Shown piece by piece: positions 1-7,305 of a stretch of 35,103 bases of DNA. The position numbers and the translations under genes were made by a program. Source of the DNA: Sulfurospirillum sp964441765 (GTDB taxonomy: Bacteria; Campylobacterota; Campylobacteria; Campylobacterales; Sulfurospirillaceae); NCBI GenBank assembly GCA_964441765.1, contig CAYTVI010000013.1, forward strand, positions 1-35,103. The letters run 5' to 3'. Below the pieces are notes generated by a model. It saw only the letters and a program-made list of their open reading frames with translations, was not told the DNA's origin and did not search any database. Numbering within the stretch: the stretch's first letter is position 1; the number at the start of each line of letters is the position of its first letter.

Positions 1-80
1 ATTTTACCTTCTTACCTTTTATTAACTCACCCTACAATTTATATATCCTTCTCTTATATCGATAATTCAAAGGATAATCC

Positions 81-470
81 ATGTTTCTTAAATTTTTTGT
101 GATGCTAAGTTTTATTTACAGTTTTTCTTATGCAGATGCTTTTTTAGATAAAGAGCGTTTACAAGCATTAAAAGAAAAAAAATTAATTTTACTCAGCATT
201 AGTAGTGATTATTGCCCCTATTGCATTAAAATGAAAAAAAATATTTTTGATAATGTAGCATACATTCAAAAAATAAGTCGCTCATACGTTCATGTAACGA
301 TTATGAATCATGATTCAAGACTTCCAAAATCTTTACATGTAAAGTATTTGCCGACACAGTATATCTTGTCTCCAAAAGATTTAAAAGTGATTGATGAGTT
401 TGCAGGATATATGGAGCCAAACCATTTTATGGAACTTTTAGACGAAGTGTATTATCAAGAAATCAAATAG
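81..470 (+). CDS. Periplasmic thioredoxin-fold protein with CPYC active site
   Basis: The 129-residue product starts with a hydrophobic signal-like segment (residues 1-18, possible cleavage after Ala18). It then has a CPYC motif at residues 45-48 and a Leu-Pro-Thr at 90-92, where Pro91 fits the cis-proline of the thioredoxin fold. It is therefore probably an exported thiol-disulfide protein of the small SoxW/thioredoxin_2 type that reduces or forms disulfides in periplasmic partners. CPYC is the dipeptide usual in glutaredoxins, so the redox direction is unclear. An AAGGATAATCC ribosome site precedes the ATG, and TACAAT at 33-38 could be its -10 box. The last 8 bases overlap the convergent next gene. 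A TTTACATGTAAA palindrome lies inside it and encodes LHVK. The partner is unknown. Confidence 0.85.
   Translation: MFLKFFVMLSFIYSFSYADAFLDKERLQALKEKKLILLSISSDYCPYCIKMKKNIFDNVAYIQKISRSYVHVTIMNHDSRLPKSLHVKYLPTQYILSPKDLKVIDEFAGYMEPNHFMELLDEVYYQEIK
332..343. repeat. Exact TTTACATGTAAA palindrome (copy 1)
   Basis: Perfect 12-bp palindrome inside the thioredoxin-like gene, read as LHVK. With its flanks, CTTTACATGTAAAG is a 14-bp palindrome. Confidence 0.95.
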
Positions 471-1344
471 CACTTTTCCAGACTTTAACCACTATAAAAG
501 AAAAAAGTGTTGCAAAAAAGAGCCTAAAGCTTACAATTATCCATGGATTTGCTCCAAAAATAACAAAGAGTAAGGTGTCTTCAATAATGGCATGACATAT
601 CATCAAATATGTTCCAATAAAAAGAATCTCTTTTTTCTTCAAAATACCACGTTCATATTCTGCAATTAAAATACCCGCACCATAGGTAATTCCTAAAACA
701 ACACCAACGGTAATAGAAAAGCCACTGTTCACTTTATCTGAGTGTTTTTGAACCCATTGTAAAGATTTTAAAAAATCTAAAAAGAAAATGAGTAAAGAAA
801 CAAGAAAAATAATTTGCATACAAAGCCAAAGAGAGGAATAAAGTGAATGCTGTAGTAAAGAAAAAAGAGAATCGAAATGATTTTTTTCAAGTGAGGTAGT
901 TTCTGACATAGTATGAGAGTCAAACCATGTATAAGGTAGTTTGGAAACGATATAGCCAACCAAAAGCCCTACACTTAAGCGCAATGCAATGGAATAAAAA
1001 CGTGAAATTCCAAGTTTTTTCATAATTTCTGTTTCGACCAGCAAGGCGTGAGCAATGCCTAGAAATACAGCTAGAATTGTCCATTGATGCGGAGTTAAGC
1101 CAATTGGAGCGGCAAAGGCAATCGCAGCATAAAGATTCAGAAAAAGACCGCTTACGATTGCTAGTGCTGCTTCAGATGGGAGTCCTAGTAAAGAAACGAC
1201 AGGGCTAAACAAGAAAGTGATATAGTGCAAAATATCGTAATAAAAGAGGACATCGGCTAAAATATAGATAGGTACAACCAGTTTTAAAATAATCCATGAA
1301 CTCCTAAAAGCAGTCTGTAAAGAATGTCTAAAATGAAAGGGCAT
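463..1344 (-). CDS. Nucleoside-recognition (Gate) domain membrane protein
   Basis: Integral membrane protein of 293 residues with about seven or eight hydrophobic helices. Its organisation resembles the nucleoside-recognition/Gate family (the fold of the SpmA/SpmB and YjiH groups). Glycine-rich helices such as GVVLGITYGAGILIAEY and paired hydrophobic halves are visible. I chose the ATG at 1344: it has AAAGAG upstream at good spacing, while an in-frame TTG two codons earlier is less likely. The substrate cannot be read from the sequence, and the family name does not prove nucleoside transport. It stands alone on the minus strand and overlaps the thioredoxin-like gene tail to tail by 8 bases. 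A TATAAA on the minus strand near 1375 could be its -10 box. Confidence 0.7.
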   Translation of the reverse strand: MPFHFRHSLQTAFRSSWIILKLVVPIYILADVLFYYDILHYITFLFSPVVSLLGLPSEAALAIVSGLFLNLYAAIAFAAPIGLTPHQWTILAVFLGIAHALLVETEIMKKLGISRFYSIALRLSVGLLVGYIVSKLPYTWFDSHTMSETTSLEKNHFDSLFSLLQHSLYSSLWLCMQIIFLVSLLIFFLDFLKSLQWVQKHSDKVNSGFSITVGVVLGITYGAGILIAEYERGILKKKEILFIGTYLMICHAIIEDTLLFVIFGANPWIIVSFRLFFATLFSFIVVKVWKSAI

Positions 1345-1388
1345 AGTCAACTCTTTTTCGTTTAATACTTATTTTATAAAACATAGGG

Positions 1389-1394
1389 TACAAT
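1389..1394 (+). promoter_or_regulatory. Likely -10 box of tRNA-Arg
   Basis: TACAAT lies 21 bases before the first tRNA base in an AT-rich gap, a position that suits a vegetative promoter. No clear -35 box is seen, which is usual for Campylobacterota promoters. Confidence 0.45.
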
Positions 1395-1415
1395 ACCGAC
1401 CTCAATTGATAAAGT

Positions 1416-1492
1416 GCGTTCGTAGCTCAGATGGATAGAGCATTGGTTTGCGGTACCAACGGTCAGGGGTTCGAGTCCCTTCGAGCGCACCA
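1416..1492 (+). tRNA. tRNA-Arg with anticodon GCG, CCA encoded
   Basis: A complete cloverleaf can be drawn. The 7-bp acceptor stem pairs GCGTTCG with CGAGCGC (one G-T pair). The D arm is GCTC/GAGC with GG and A20 in its loop. The anticodon stem is TTGGT/ACCAA around the loop TTGCGGT, and the T arm is AGGGG/CCCTT around TTCGAGT. The 3' end is ACCA, so CCA is encoded. The anticodon at 1450-1452 is GCG, reading CGC (and CGU by wobble). A20 and C35 are arginine identity elements. Most bacteria read these codons with an ACG (inosine) tRNA instead. Confidence 0.95.
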
Positions 1493-1498
1493 CTTCGT

Positions 1499-1957
1499 TT
1501 AAAACATTTCTTCAAAAATTCGATACTTTGTTTTTTGTAGTCCTAGTGTTTCATACGTTTTTTGTGTCTCTTTGTCATCTTTGTGAACAAAAAGTCTCAC
1601 CCCACAAACATCATAGTGCTCTTTTGCTAATGATTTTGCTTTATTAAAAATGGCGTCGTGAATCTCTTGTTCATACTCTGTGTGAATTACAAAAATACTC
1701 TGAATACAATAAAAGGCTCCATTGTTCCAATCACTCCATTCTCGCGTGATCATGGTTAAACCTACAATAAGACCATCCACCTCGGCGATAATATAAAAGC
1801 CATTATTAAATTTGGCAAAGACTTGGTGTACGCCTTCGGTTGTTAGGGCTAACGAGAGATTTTTATTAACCGTTTCTTTGGCAAATAGAACATTGAATTT
1901 TGCAATTTCTCCCGCATCATCTCGTGTAGCGATGCGAACAATAAGATTGGGTAACAT
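1499..1957 (-). CDS. GNAT-family N-acetyltransferase-like protein
   Basis: 152 residues with the alternating strand-helix pattern of GNAT acetyltransferases. An N-terminal VRIATRDDAGEIAKFN strand-helix is followed by a central IIAEVDGLIVGLTMI hairpin. A long helix follows IQSIFVIHTEYEQ, and the C-terminal AKEHYDVCGVRLFVHKDD and ETLGLQKTKYRIFEE are typical. The acetyl-CoA loop (usually Q/R-x-x-G-x-A) is degenerate here, reading YEQEIHDA. The substrate is unknown. The ATG shares one base with the murG stop (TAATG), and AAAGGAA stands 7 bases upstream, so it is translationally coupled as the last gene of ftsW-murG-GNAT. Confidence 0.8.
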   Translation of the reverse strand: MLPNLIVRIATRDDAGEIAKFNVLFAKETVNKNLSLALTTEGVHQVFAKFNNGFYIIAEVDGLIVGLTMITREWSDWNNGAFYCIQSIFVIHTEYEQEIHDAIFNKAKSLAKEHYDVCGVRLFVHKDDKETQKTYETLGLQKTKYRIFEEMF

Positions 1958-2982
1958 TAGCTTTCCTTTAAGTGAGATAGAAGATAGTCTGCAATTGTTT
2001 TTGCACCGCCTGCGTGAATCGTACTCGATAGCTTTTCAGATATTTCTTGCAGAGGAAGTTTTTCAAGCCTTTCAAGAAGGTAGTGTGACTCCATTGGACG
2101 CTGAGACTCTAACAGTGCCAAGCCTTTATCAACCAGTGTTTTTGCATTAAAAAATTGATGATTAGCTGCGGCATGAGGAAAGGGGATAAAAAGGGTAGGG
2201 ATGGCTGATGCACACAATTCCCATAGTGTACTTGCTCCCGCTCGGCTAATGGCGATGTCCGCTTCATAAATTTTTTGTGGCATCGTGGTCGAAAAATCAA
2301 AAACATCAGCAGGAATAGATGCTTTGGTGTAAAACTCTAAGAGTGATGAAAAATCTTTAGCACCCGTTTGGTGAATGATTTTGATACCTTTTTGATGCAA
2401 GAGAGGAGCTAGTTGCATGGCAAGGTTATTGATAAACGTAGCACCTTGACTTCCTCCTAGAAAGATAATCGTTTTAAACTCTTTACGAATACGCTGATAC
2501 TCAAAAAAGAGTTCTCGGATAGGATAATCGCATACAATAGCTTTTGAATCATAAGAGCTAAAGAAGGCTTTTGCAAATGGCTTTAAAAGAGCATTGAGTT
2601 TTCCCGTAACGGCATTTTGCTCGTGAATATATAACGGAATACCTGCCAATAAAGCACCAAAAGAAGCGGGTGCTGCAGAATAGCCACCGACGGAAAAAAC
2701 AGCTTTGATACGATGCTGTTTCAAAAGGGCTTTACATGTAAAAGCAAGTTTAATGATTTGTACTAGTGTAAAGAGCTTTTTGAATCCTCTTTTATTAACA
2801 ACGCCGCGACTCTCTAAGAAGTATTTTTGTGCAAAGTCATGGTCTTGCTCAAACCATTGTTTATCTTGACCTGCTTGAGAACCAATATAAAGAGGCTTGA
2901 TGCCTTTTTTGCAAAGTTCTTCTTTGATAGCTTTTGCGATGACTAAATGCCCACCGGTTCCACCACCTGTGATGACGATCAT
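1957..2982 (-). CDS. murG: MurG, lipid II synthase (N-acetylglucosaminyltransferase)
   Basis: MurG transfers N-acetylglucosamine from UDP-GlcNAc to lipid I on the inner face of the cytoplasmic membrane, making lipid II. The 341 residues (slightly short for the family) show all its marks. These are the N-terminal GGGTGGHL loop, GGYSAAPA, HEQNAVTGK, the second glycine loop LGGSQGA, HQTG, and SRAGASTLWEL followed by PFPHAAANHQFFNA in the UDP-sugar site. Its ATG overlaps the ftsW stop by four bases (ATGA) and the GNAT gene follows with a one-base overlap, indicating one transcript. FtsW next door acts on the lipid II product. An exact TTTACATGTAAA palindrome inside the gene is read as FTCK. Confidence 0.97.
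   Translation of the reverse strand: MIVITGGGTGGHLVIAKAIKEELCKKGIKPLYIGSQAGQDKQWFEQDHDFAQKYFLESRGVVNKRGFKKLFTLVQIIKLAFTCKALLKQHRIKAVFSVGGYSAAPASFGALLAGIPLYIHEQNAVTGKLNALLKPFAKAFFSSYDSKAIVCDYPIRELFFEYQRIRKEFKTIIFLGGSQGATFINNLAMQLAPLLHQKGIKIIHQTGAKDFSSLLEFYTKASIPADVFDFSTTMPQKIYEADIAISRAGASTLWELCASAIPTLFIPFPHAAANHQFFNAKTLVDKGLALLESQRPMESHYLLERLEKLPLQEISEKLSSTIHAGGAKTIADYLLSHLKES
2731..2742. repeat. Exact TTTACATGTAAA palindrome (copy 2)
   Basis: Perfect palindrome inside murG, read on the minus strand as FTCK. Confidence 0.95.
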
Positions 2983-4139
2983 AATTTCACCTTTTTACTG
3001 ATCATTAAGACCATGCCTATTCCTAAAGAAAGCGCTAAAATTGAACTTCCCCCATAACTGATAAAGGGAACAGAAATTCCTTTGATAGGGGTAATAGATG
3101 TAATTCCATAAGCATTCATTAAAAACGAAAAGACGATGAGCAATCCAATGCCCAGTGAAAAAAGATAGTAGACTTTATTCATACTACGACTGGCAATTTT
3201 AAAAATACGGTAAACAATGAAAAGAATCACAAGTGCTAAGAACATAACACCGATAGCACCTAACTCCTCTGCAATACCAGCAAGAACAAAGTCGGTGTGA
3301 ACTTCACTTAAATAACCTAGTTTAAAAAGACCATTCCCGATGCCCTCACCAAATAGACCTCCGTGTTTAATGGCATTGAGTGAGTGGGAAATCTGATAAG
3401 GTTCTGGAGCATCATCAACCCTAAGAGCTGTGGCGATTTTTTCAGGGAACATCGAGAGTACCATATTTTGAATCGTTGCCCACCATGTTTTGATTCTTAA
3501 AATACGATGTGTTGAGCTAAAAATAGCAATTAAAAAAACAACCAGTGAACCTAGGATAGAGAGCATAAAAAGTTGTAAACTCGTTCCTGCAAAAAATGCC
3601 ATAACTGCAAGTGTTAGTGCTAAAACGATAACCTGTCCCAAGTCATTTTGCATCACGGCAATTAAATAAATCACTAAGACGAATACTGCAATATAAGGTA
3701 AGATGAGTTTAACTTCTTCTTTAAGTGTTTTTTTATTTTCATTGAGCTTTCGTGCAAAACTCCATGCAAGAAAATAGACAAAGCCAATTTTAAAAAATTC
3801 AACGGGGGCTAGTGAAAAACCAGGAAGCCTAATCCAACGTTTTGCACCCCCTGCTGAAGTAACCAGTGACTCAGGAAGATAGTGCATAACCCCCATTAAA
3901 AGCAGACAGCTTAAAAAGACACTAAAGCCAATATAAATCAGGTATTTATCAGGGTCCAGCTGAGAAATTGCCCACATAAGCGTTATAGCTACCATTCCTA
4001 CGGCAAATTGGCGTAAGAAAAAATGGTATTCAGCATAATCAAAAAAGAGTATGGTAAATACAGGCAAAGACAATGAAAAAATAATGCCTACAACAATAGC
4101 TAATGCGGCAAGGGAAAAAAGGATTTTATCAGTTCTCAT
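2979..4139 (-). CDS. ftsW: FtsW, SEDS-family peptidoglycan polymerase of the divisome
   Basis: Polytopic membrane protein of 386 residues with about ten helices and the conserved SEDS motifs. These are GGAKRWIRLPGFSLAPVEF in the large loop, QNDLGQ, HTDFVLAGIAEELG and the C-terminal PIKGISVPFISYGGSS. FtsW polymerises lipid II glycan chains at the septum together with a class B PBP. The combination of GISVPFISYGGSS and adjacency to murG favours FtsW over RodA. It is the first gene of a leftward operon. Upstream, ATTTTA at 4170-4175 (TAAAAT on the minus strand) could serve as -10, but the ribosome site is weak. An FtsI-like PBP, a plausible partner, is encoded nearby at 5530. Confidence 0.94.
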   Translation of the reverse strand: MRTDKILFSLAALAIVVGIIFSLSLPVFTILFFDYAEYHFFLRQFAVGMVAITLMWAISQLDPDKYLIYIGFSVFLSCLLLMGVMHYLPESLVTSAGGAKRWIRLPGFSLAPVEFFKIGFVYFLAWSFARKLNENKKTLKEEVKLILPYIAVFVLVIYLIAVMQNDLGQVIVLALTLAVMAFFAGTSLQLFMLSILGSLVVFLIAIFSSTHRILRIKTWWATIQNMVLSMFPEKIATALRVDDAPEPYQISHSLNAIKHGGLFGEGIGNGLFKLGYLSEVHTDFVLAGIAEELGAIGVMFLALVILFIVYRIFKIASRSMNKVYYLFSLGIGLLIVFSFLMNAYGITSITPIKGISVPFISYGGSSILALSLGIGMVLMISKKVKL

Positions 4140-4219
4140 AGTATCTTACATCTGTTATGGTTTTTTATGATTTTACCTCAAAATAGATTAAAAAATAGTT
4201 TCAGAGTAAGCCAATATTT

Positions 4220-4237
4220 GGAACAAAAATTGCTTAT
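4220..4237 (+). promoter_or_regulatory. Sigma-54-type (RpoN) promoter of the rod operon
   Basis: TTGGAACAAAAATTGCTT has GG at 4222-4223 and GC at 4234-4235 separated by exactly 10 bases, the spacing required for sigma-54 -24/-12 elements. It closely fits the GGAA-N6-TTGC form known from Campylobacter flagellar genes. It lies about 35 bases before the flgB start. A TATAAT at 4237-4242 overlaps its end and could give a second, sigma-70 start. In this phylum rod and hook genes are RpoN/FlgR-dependent, consistent with the genes downstream. Confidence 0.8.
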
Positions 4238-4270
4238 AATCAGCATTATATTAAGAAGGAGTCTAAAGAG

Positions 4271-4708
4271 ATGGATATTCAAACCAGTAAATCAAAACCC
4301 TTATTAGAGCAAGCTTTAAATGCACGCGCTCTACGACAAGATTTGATTTCAGGAAATATCGCTAACATAGACACTCCTTTTTATAAAGCCAAAGATATTG
4401 ATTTTGAAACGATGCTCATTCAGCAAACAAAAGAGATTTATGGTGAGCGAGGGAGTGCAAGCCCAAAATTGGCTATGGCACAAACAGATGCTTCACATTT
4501 AAGTGGATACACTGACTTTGATAGCTCAAAAGCAACCCTTTATTTACGTGATGGGCATATGGCTCGAAATGATGGAAATACGGTTGATTTAGATGTTGAG
4601 AGTTCAGAGCTTAGTAAAAATGCAGTGATGTTTAATGCGTTAACATCGGCATTGCAAAAAAATGGCATGATTTTCAAAAGTGTCATTGAAGCATCATCAA
4701 AACTTTAA
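4271..4708 (+). CDS. flgB: FlgB, flagellar proximal rod protein
   Basis: 145 residues with the N-terminal rod signature ALNARALRQDLISGNIANIDTPFYKAKDIDFE. The C-terminal helix ELSKNAVMFNALTSALQKNGMIFKSVIEAS is the other half of the coiled-coil that rod proteins form. FlgB builds the proximal rod between the MS-ring and the drive shaft and is exported by the flagellar type III system, so no signal peptide is expected. AGAAGGAG stands before the ATG and a sigma-54 promoter lies just upstream. It leads flgB-flgC-fliE-PBP with gaps of only 3-13 bases. Confidence 0.96.
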   Translation: MDIQTSKSKPLLEQALNARALRQDLISGNIANIDTPFYKAKDIDFETMLIQQTKEIYGERGSASPKLAMAQTDASHLSGYTDFDSSKATLYLRDGHMARNDGNTVDLDVESSELSKNAVMFNALTSALQKNGMIFKSVIEASSKL

Positions 4709-4718
4709 GGATTAGGGT

Positions 4719-5213
4719 ATGGCACAACTGAGTAGTTTTGACATCAGTGGATACGGACTCTCCGCACAGCGTTTTCGTATGGATATCATTAGTTCCAATA
4801 TTGCTAATGCAAATACCACACGAACGAGCGAAGGTGGCCCGTATCAGCGTAAAGATGTTGTTTTTAAAGCCATAGAGTTTGAAAAAACACTCAATCAAAA
4901 AATTGCTGAGGGCAATAATATGCTTGAATACGAAAATCCCTTGGATGATCCATTCTTGCAAGAAAATGCCAATCCTGCTATAATGACTGTGAGTGTGGAT
5001 AAGGTTGTGCGCGATGAGGGAGAGTTTAAGTATAAGTTTGACCCATCTCATCCTGATGCCAATACGGAAGGATATGTTGCGTATCCTAATATCAATCCGG
5101 TGATTGAAATGTCTAATCTTATCGAAGCAACACGTGCGTATCAAGCAAACGTTTCAGCATTTCAAAGTGCAAAATCCATTGCGCAAAGTGCGATAGATCT
5201 TTTAAAAGGATAA
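4719..5213 (+). CDS. flgC: FlgC, flagellar proximal rod protein
   Basis: 164 residues. The N-terminal rod motif reads FDISGYGLSAQRFRMDIISSNIANANTT, and the C-terminal motif NPVIEMSNLIEATRAYQANVSAFQSAKSI is the classical FlgC end. It is about 30 residues longer than enteric FlgC (134), with the extra length in the middle, as in other Campylobacterota. It forms the proximal rod with FlgB and FliE. TAAGGA precedes the ATG, 10 bases after the flgB stop. Confidence 0.96.
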   Translation: MAQLSSFDISGYGLSAQRFRMDIISSNIANANTTRTSEGGPYQRKDVVFKAIEFEKTLNQKIAEGNNMLEYENPLDDPFLQENANPAIMTVSVDKVVRDEGEFKYKFDPSHPDANTEGYVAYPNINPVIEMSNLIEATRAYQANVSAFQSAKSIAQSAIDLLKG

Positions 5214-5216
5214 TAA

Positions 5217-5516
5217 ATGCCTAGTAGCATTGATAAAATTTCATCATTAAATAACCCATTAAATACAAAAGCCACTGATAAAAATGAAGCAACGAACACT
5301 GATTTTTCTAAAATATTAAAAGATTCTATTGAAGAGATGAACGATATCCAAGTTAAAGGTGATCGTGCGATGGCAGATATCGCTACAGGAGAAGTCAAAG
5401 ATTTACACCAAGCTGCGATTGCGATTAATAAAGCTGAAACAAATATGAAAATGATGTTAGAAATTCGTAACAAAGCGTTGAGTGCTTATAAAGAGATTGC
5501 TAGGACACAGATATAA
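5217..5516 (+). CDS. fliE: FliE, MS-ring/rod junction protein
   Basis: 99 residues ending in the FliE signature GEVKDLHQAAIAINKAETNMKMMLEIRNKALSAYKEI, a helical region that joins the MS-ring to the rod and gates type III export. The start is three bases after the flgC stop with AAAGGATAATAA in front. The N-terminal 30 residues are polar and probably flexible. It is followed after 13 bases by a penicillin-binding protein gene. Confidence 0.95.
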   Translation: MPSSIDKISSLNNPLNTKATDKNEATNTDFSKILKDSIEEMNDIQVKGDRAMADIATGEVKDLHQAAIAINKAETNMKMMLEIRNKALSAYKEIARTQI

Positions 5517-5529
5517 TCTCTTAGCATCC

Positions 5530-7305
5530 ATGGAACAATCTGACGCCAAAAAAATTAAAATCCTCTTCCTTTTCTTTGTTGTTCTCTTAGGTTTTCTTGT
5601 CTTTTTTGGAACCCTTTTTTATTGGGCAACGATTGATAGAAGGCTGCCACGACTTGAACACAGTGAAGTTAGCCATGCTCTTCGAGGAAATATTATCAGT
5701 TCCGATGGTTTTAAAATCGCAACCAGTCAAAAACTCTACAAAGCCATTGTAGATACCCGCAATATTGACCCTAAAAAAATAGACCTTTTTGTTAAACTAT
5801 ATACATTATACAGTGGCGATGAACCTGCTAAGATTTTAGCAACGTTAAAATCAAATCAAGGTAGTACAGTCTTATCGTATCGCATTGATTCTAAAAGTGC
5901 TAAATATTTACAAGAACTTTCTCGAAAGTTGTATAAGCTCGGTGTTTTTAGAAGCTACGAAGACCCTAAAACGGGAGTTGCTTTCTTACGGGGACTGAGT
6001 GTACTTGAGAGTGGGGAAGATAGACTTTATCCTGCGGTTGATGCCATAACACCTGTTGTGGGTTATGTCAAAAAATTAGAACAAAACAATGTGACTAAAA
6101 CCACAGGGGTAAAGGGGATAGAGCGTTTTTATGAAGATAAACTCTCTTCTGTCCAAGATGCTTTTGTTTCAGGTTCTCGTGATATTTCAAATGCCATCAT
6201 TTTAGATGGAAACAGTGTTTCCTCAAGGCGTTATGATGGGTATGATGTACATTTAACACTTTCACTCAAGATGCAAAAAATTATTGAAAAAATGCTTGAT
6301 GCACAAAAAATTAATTTAGATGCGAAAGAGATTTTAATCAGTGTCATTAACAGTGAAACGGGTGAGGTTTTAGCCCTTGCAACCAGCAATCGATTTAATC
6401 CTGACAGTATTGATAAAAAAGATTATGGGGCTTTGAATATCTCGGCGATAGAATATATTTATGAACCAGGCTCTGTTATGAAGCCGATTACGTTAGCGCT
6501 TTTGCTTAAAGCGAATAAAGTCAATCCTTATGATATTGTCAACCTTTATGGCGGAAGTTATAAGATTGGCACGAAAGTGATTAAAGATACGCATAAAGAA
6601 GACAAATCAACCGTAGAAGATGTCATTGTTCACTCAAGCAACGTAGGAACAGCACAAATTGCGCAAAAGCTTGATGCGGTTGAGTTTTATCAAGGACTCA
6701 AAGATTTTGGATTTTCAGTCAGAAGCGGGGTTGATTTACCGTTTGAAAATCCTGGCATCATCCCAGCACTCAATCGCTTTAACTCGCCTATTTATAAAGC
6801 CACTGTTGGCTATGGATATGGGATGAATGCAACCTTTATGCAAGTGCTTAAAGCGTATACGGTATTTAATAATAACGGACGCATTGTAACACCGATACTT
6901 GTCAAAAAGCTTGTTTCGCCTTTAGGGCAAGAGATGTTTCCTGAAAAAACACCTGAACACCAAATTGTATCTCCTAGTATCGCCAAACGTATTCAAAAAA
7001 TATTGATTAAAACAGTACAAGAAGGTACGGGTGTTGGAACAAAAATGCAAGGTTTGGAAGTGGGTGGAAAAACTGGAACGGCGCATATCGCTGAAGATGG
7101 TGAATATGTTAGTGTGTATAACAGCTCTTTCTTTGGGTTTGCAAATGATCAGAAAAATCGTTACACCATAGGTGTTTTAGTACGTGAAGCGAAGAAAAAG
7201 AAAGCCTATTTTGCTTCACAAAGTGCCGTTCCCGTCTTCAAACAAGTGATTGAGAAACTGGTTGAAAACGGGTATTTAACGCCTTCAGTGGATGTCCAAA
7301 ACTAA
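5530..7305 (+). CDS. ftsI: Class B penicillin-binding protein (FtsI/PBP2-like transpeptidase)
   Basis: 591 residues with a short cytoplasmic tail, one transmembrane helix (about 10-35), a PBP dimerisation region, then the transpeptidase domain. The catalytic Ser315 lies in PGSVMKP (SxxK), S369-S-N371 forms the SxN motif, and K514-T-G forms KTG(TA). It cross-links septal peptidoglycan with FtsW. The ATG at 5530 is preferred: it directly precedes the positively charged tail and membrane helix, whereas the upstream in-frame GTG at 5482 lies inside fliE. No clear ribosome site precedes it, so coupling to fliE is likely. The last 21 bases overlap the convergent hemH. A division-specific role is likely but not proven by sequence alone. 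Confidence 0.88.
   Translation: MEQSDAKKIKILFLFFVVLLGFLVFFGTLFYWATIDRRLPRLEHSEVSHALRGNIISSDGFKIATSQKLYKAIVDTRNIDPKKIDLFVKLYTLYSGDEPAKILATLKSNQGSTVLSYRIDSKSAKYLQELSRKLYKLGVFRSYEDPKTGVAFLRGLSVLESGEDRLYPAVDAITPVVGYVKKLEQNNVTKTTGVKGIERFYEDKLSSVQDAFVSGSRDISNAIILDGNSVSSRRYDGYDVHLTLSLKMQKIIEKMLDAQKINLDAKEILISVINSETGEVLALATSNRFNPDSIDKKDYGALNISAIEYIYEPGSVMKPITLALLLKANKVNPYDIVNLYGGSYKIGTKVIKDTHKEDKSTVEDVIVHSSNVGTAQIAQKLDAVEFYQGLKDFGFSVRSGVDLPFENPGIIPALNRFNSPIYKATVGYGYGMNATFMQVLKAYTVFNNNGRIVTPILVKKLVSPLGQEMFPEKTPEHQIVSPSIAKRIQKILIKTVQEGTGVGTKMQGLEVGGKTGTAHIAEDGEYVSVYNSSFFGFANDQKNRYTIGVLVREAKKKKAYFASQSAVPVFKQVIEKLVENGYLTPSVDVQN

Noticed and set aside
1812..2150. 112-codon plus-strand frame across the GNAT-murG junction
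   Set aside because: It is antisense to two well-supported overlapping genes and has no recognisable domain or ribosome site.
4683..5144. 153-codon frame on the minus strand over flgC
   Set aside because: Lies wholly opposite a clear flagellar gene, is rich in Ile/His/Arg from reverse reading, and has no family resemblance.
5512..5517. TATAAT at the fliE stop as promoter of the PBP gene
   Set aside because: A start from it would leave almost no leader before the ATG at 5530, and no -35 or TG extension is seen; a chance match is as likely.
5482..5529. Longer FtsI-like protein starting at GTG 5482
   Set aside because: The extra 16 residues come from inside fliE and lack family resemblance; the ATG at 5530 gives the normal cytoplasmic tail.
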